DNA of 64,000 nt, taken from positions 130,306-194,305 of the forward strand of contig CAZARN010000004.1 of NCBI GenBank assembly GCA_964487565.1. The letters run 5' to 3'. Below, piece after piece: positions 61,800-64,000 of this stretch. Within the stretch, counting starts at the first letter, position 1. Each line of letters opens with the position of its first letter. Both the position numbers and the translations under genes were made by a program. Origin of the DNA: Phil1 sp964487565 (GTDB taxonomy: Bacteria; Bacillota; Clostridia; Christensenellales; CAG-138). Below the pieces are notes generated by a model. The model saw only the letters and a list, made by a program, of their open reading frames with translations, had not been told where the DNA came from and did not search any database.

Positions 61800-61827
61800 G
61801 AAGCGTCGATTGCAAAACCGGCGCTTC
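61800..61827 (+). terminator. hairpin after mnmA, possible terminator
   Basis: GAAGCGTCG and CGGCGCTTC form a 9-bp stem (one T-G pair) with a 10-nt loop, followed by ATTTGTATATT. It overlaps the next promoter. Confidence 0.5.
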
Positions 61828-61838
61828 ATTTGTATATT
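61810..61838 (+). promoter_or_regulatory. promoter of the HTH membrane protein gene
   Basis: TTGCAA (61810-61815), 17-nt spacer, TATATT (61833-61838); start near 61845 and a short leader before ATG 61858. Confidence 0.5.
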
Positions 61839-61857
61839 GTGGTCGAGGTGAAGCGAT

Positions 61858-62610
61858 ATGGATTACGGAAAAACAGGCGCGTTGATCCTGCAAATGCGCC
61901 GTGAAAAGGAAATGACGCAAAAACAGCTTGGAGATATGTTGAATATATCGCCAACCACTGTATCGAAGTGGGAACGCGGAGCGGGATTCCCGGACATATC
62001 GCTGGTCGAACCGCTTTGCACAGCCATAGGTATAAGCATTGCAGAGCTGTTTGAAGGGGAAAGAAAAGAGCCTGATACCGACACGGCGACGGAAACGCTC
62101 AGCAACGTCGTGCGCGAATCGAACAGCCAGATTTCACGGGTGCGTTCGAGGCTTAGAATCGCGGCAGTGGCTGCCGCGATCGTATCGCTCGTTATTCCGC
62201 TCGCGCTGGTCGCTGCGGCGCTTTCGGGCGCGTTCGATAAACCTGCCATGCGCGGCACATACCAAAGCAAGGTTGGCGTGGATGAGAACGTCGTGTGCAT
62301 GACCGTTGCAATACAGGACTATGAAAACGAAAAGTCGTTCGTGCTTTATTTGAACGATTGCCCGGTTGATTCCGGAAAGTGGCGTTATGACGGCGGTACT
62401 CTGTATACGCTGCTGGGCGACTGCACGAGAACGGTAATTTCGCTTGAGCGCGACAACTCATTTTATCTGACATATGAAAACATAAACGGCGGCGAACCTA
62501 TAAAGATGGAAAAGAAAGGCGACGTCCCGGTATACTATCCACAATCTTCGGCGCAGGACACAGCTCGATACAGGGCGTTGGTAATTGATGAATTCAGCGA
62601 AATCGGTTGA
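61858..62610 (+). CDS. membrane-anchored XRE-family DNA-binding protein
   Basis: The 250-residue protein has an N-terminal helix-turn-helix (KEMTQKQLGDMLNISPTTVSKW, residues 17-38, here noted as two adjoining parts of the XRE domain), a linker, one membrane helix (about 98-122) and an extracytoplasmic beta-rich domain of about 120 residues. This layout is common in clostridial one-component regulators that read a signal outside the membrane. GAGGTG ribosome site. Targets unknown; it may regulate the neighbouring genes. Confidence 0.8.
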   Translation: MDYGKTGALILQMRREKEMTQKQLGDMLNISPTTVSKWERGAGFPDISLVEPLCTAIGISIAELFEGERKEPDTDTATETLSNVVRESNSQISRVRSRLRIAAVAAAIVSLVIPLALVAAALSGAFDKPAMRGTYQSKVGVDENVVCMTVAIQDYENEKSFVLYLNDCPVDSGKWRYDGGTLYTLLGDCTRTVISLERDNSFYLTYENINGGEPIKMEKKGDVPVYYPQSSAQDTARYRALVIDEFSEIG

Positions 62611-62802
62611 CATGCAAATTGTGAAAAGAGCTTCAACAACAGGATAATGATGTTTGTTTTCTTATGTTAAACGGGAAGCACAGCGGCTGGGACCGGAATG
62701 GCGGGACGGCTCATCGCCATCGACCGCGGAGGCGTCAAATCATCATTGCCGGAGACATGACCGCAGCCCTTGCTTATAACAGCTTTCGCAACGTGCGCCG
62801 GA

Positions 62803-63579
62803 TTATCGACCGCGAAGCAATCCGTAGAAGATGGGCTCAAGCGCGGCGCGCTGTCCGCTCGTGTGGTATTCAACGCAGGCGGAGCCTTCGAGGTTTTCCA
62901 TATTCAACGAAGCGAGTACGCGCCCAAGCTGGCGGACGGTGGCCTCGTTACCGTCAAAGAGACTGCATTCTCCGAGAAAATGCGTATTTGCATAAGCGGA
63001 GATCGCTTCCCTTATGAAAATATAATGTGTGCAGCCGAGTACAATGCCGTCAACGGTCTCGCCTTTGAGCGAGGCCAGGTATTTGTCAAAAAGATCGTCA
63101 AATGCACCGACGGCGGTGACGCCGCGTTCTATTCGTTCAACAACGCCTGGGCATGGAACGCTGACGACGCGCGCGGGATCAGGCATACCGGAAAGCAGAC
63201 GCTGATAGCGCGGGAGGCGTGTCGTGGCGGCGGTGGCGAGCATGAGGATACGCCCGTGCCCGGGCATTGCGCAGGCAGGTTTGATGGCAGGTTCAACGCT
63301 TATTACAGGAAGAGAAGAGTGCTTCCTGATCGTATCGATACATGTGGCGGTCGCCGTATTGCAAGCTATCACAATGGCCTTTACGCCGCAAGAGATAAGC
63401 TTGTCAACGGAAGCAAGCGTGAGGCCTGTAATATCATCGAAGCTGCGGTCACCGTAGGGCGCATTGGCGTCGTCGCCATAATATATGTAGTTTTCACGCG
63501 GCAAAATACGAAGCGCTTCCTTCAAAACGCTCGCTCCGCCCAGACCGCTGTCGAAAAACCCAACAGGACGGTTATCCAT
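62803..63579 (-). CDS. murI: glutamate racemase
   Basis: The 258-residue Asp/Glu racemase has the N-terminal DSGLGG (Asp10 region), two catalytic Cys in ACNTATA (near 73) and LGCTHY (near 183), and the YYGDDANAPYGDR stretch. It makes D-glutamate for peptidoglycan. GGAGGG precedes ATG 63579. The 62611-62802 gap to its left holds no recognisable gene. Confidence 0.93.
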   Translation of the reverse strand: MDNRPVGFFDSGLGGASVLKEALRILPRENYIYYGDDANAPYGDRSFDDITGLTLASVDKLISCGVKAIVIACNTATATCIDTIRKHSSLPVISVEPAIKPACAMPGHGRILMLATAATTRLPRYQRLLSGMPDPARVVSVPCPGVVERIERGVTAVGAFDDLFDKYLASLKGETVDGIVLGCTHYIFIREAISAYANTHFLGECSLFDGNEATVRQLGRVLASLNMENLEGSACVEYHTSGQRAALEPIFYGLLRGR

Positions 63580-63609
63580 AATCCCTCCGAAGGCAGAATG
63601 TTCTGATTG

Positions 63610-63638
63610 ATTATATGCGATATGCGTGTTTTATGCAA
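63610..63638 (-). promoter_or_regulatory. promoter of murI
   Basis: On the minus strand: TTGCAT (63638-63633), 17-nt spacer, TATAAT (63615-63610); start near 63603, about 24 nt before the murI ATG. Confidence 0.65.
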
Positions 63639-63674
63639 ATCTACAAAAAACTAAAAAAAGATGTCAAAAAGGTG

Positions 63675-63703
63675 TTGACATTCGGTTGCGGGTTTGGTAA
63701 TAT
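63675..63703 (+). promoter_or_regulatory. rRNA operon promoter
   Basis: TTGACA (63675-63680), 17-nt spacer, TAATAT (63698-63703); start near 63710. Only one promoter is visible; the leader runs about 235 nt to the 16S gene. Confidence 0.85.
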
Positions 63704-63755
63704 ACAGAAGCTGTCGCGCGGGACGAGCTCCGAGAGCCCGAAACAACCGGCACAC

Positions 63756-63769
63756 GCACCTTGAAAACT
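63756..63769 (+). promoter_or_regulatory. boxA-like element in rRNA leader
   Basis: GCACCTTGAAAACT resembles the boxA/antitermination sequence found in Firmicute rRNA leaders. A hairpin with stem GCAGAC/GTCTGC follows at 63827-63844. Function inferred from position and likeness only. Confidence 0.45.
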
Positions 63770-63944
63770 ATATAGTGCAAGGAAATAAGACAACAAAAAG
63801 GTTCAAAGTAATTCAAGGACGACCGTGCAGACAGGAAGGTCTGCAGCGGTAGTCGCCACGAGTCGGTCGAGAGGCCGAGGAGTGAGCGAGGCCAGTCAAA
63901 AGTAAATGAGCGCGGAAGCCGAAAGGCAGAAGCGATCAGGATTT

Positions 63945-64000
63945 AAACTCAAGAGTTTGATCCTGGCTCAGGACGAACGCTGGCGGCGTGCCTAACACAT
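63945..64000 (+). rRNA. rrs: 16S ribosomal RNA (5' end only)
   Basis: AGAGTTTGATCCTGGCTCAG begins at 63952 (E. coli position 8), followed by GACGAACGCTGGCGGCGTGC, typical of Clostridia. The mature 5' end is estimated at 63945; the gene continues beyond the window. Confidence 0.95.

Noticed and set aside
62611..62802. Possible gene fragment between the HTH gene and murI
   Set aside because: A short minus-strand frame runs through it but has no ribosome site and no recognisable motif.
1..64000. CRISPR arrays, insertion sequences, prophage or attachment sites
   Set aside because: No regular direct repeats, transposases, integrases or terminal inverted repeats were seen.
1..64000. tRNA genes
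   Set aside because: No cloverleaf with a convincing T-arm (GGTTCRAATCC) was found in the intergenic regions, including around the 16S gene start.

Overview
The window comes from a Gram-positive, endospore-forming anaerobe of class Clostridia (Bacillota). The evidence is a SpoVT regulator, two GerMN-domain proteins, a T-box leader on valS, strong sigma-A-type promoters (TTGACA-N17-TATAAT-like), AGGAGG-type ribosome sites, many lipoprotein-type ABC binding proteins, and a 16S rRNA 5' end typical of the group. GC is moderately high. A species cannot be named from this window; a gut or digester lineage is only a guess.

Positions 1-14900 form one coherent sugar-acid/inositol locus. Reading left is a LacI-family regulator operon (lacI, PHP phosphoesterase, PfkB kinase, mgtC-like) and, further left, a HAD-family gene cut by the window edge. 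Reading right are four tandem HAD paralogues followed by a phosphoglycerate-mutase homologue whose sequence blocks are circularly permuted. A second strong promoter then drives uxaE, iolM, iolN, iolO and iolG. These five match the Thermotoga-type inositol route (inositol > scyllo-inosose > diketo-inositol > 5-keto-L-gluconate > D-tagaturonate > D-fructuronate). The PfkB kinase resembles the one in the Thermotoga inositol cluster. Four promoters carry copies of a CGCAAACGTTTGCG-like palindrome just downstream of the -10 box, which defines a local LacI regulon.

Positions 15000-24800 hold a DUF3899 membrane protein, a complete oligopeptide-type ABC importer (SBP, two permeases, two ATPases), a PP2C-like phosphatase, an alpha/beta hydrolase and an M18 aminopeptidase. 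SpoVT follows. Positions 25400-36300, all on the minus strand, hold a lipoprotein, a carbohydrate ABC importer whose binding protein also has a C-terminal membrane helix, a U32 family protein, a tctCBA tripartite transporter and a small chorismate mutase that heads the tct operon. A lipoprotein serpin lies at 36433.

Positions 37700-49100 carry two small divergent unknown genes, T-box-valS, a 48-residue membrane peptide, a UroD-like methyltransferase, a DUF421/DUF4363 pair, an ABC-2 exporter, and nth-obg-yhbY. Positions 49100-63600 carry an unknown membrane protein, a nadD-yqeK fusion with rsfS, an amino-acid ABC importer, a DD-carboxypeptidase, a two-component system followed by two GerMN lipoproteins and mnmA, a membrane-anchored HTH protein, and murI. 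The window ends with a strong rrn promoter, the leader and the first bases of 16S rRNA.

The most unusual item is the circularly permuted iPGM homologue at 7561-9126, co-transcribed with four HAD paralogues that all lack the second aspartate of HAD motif I.
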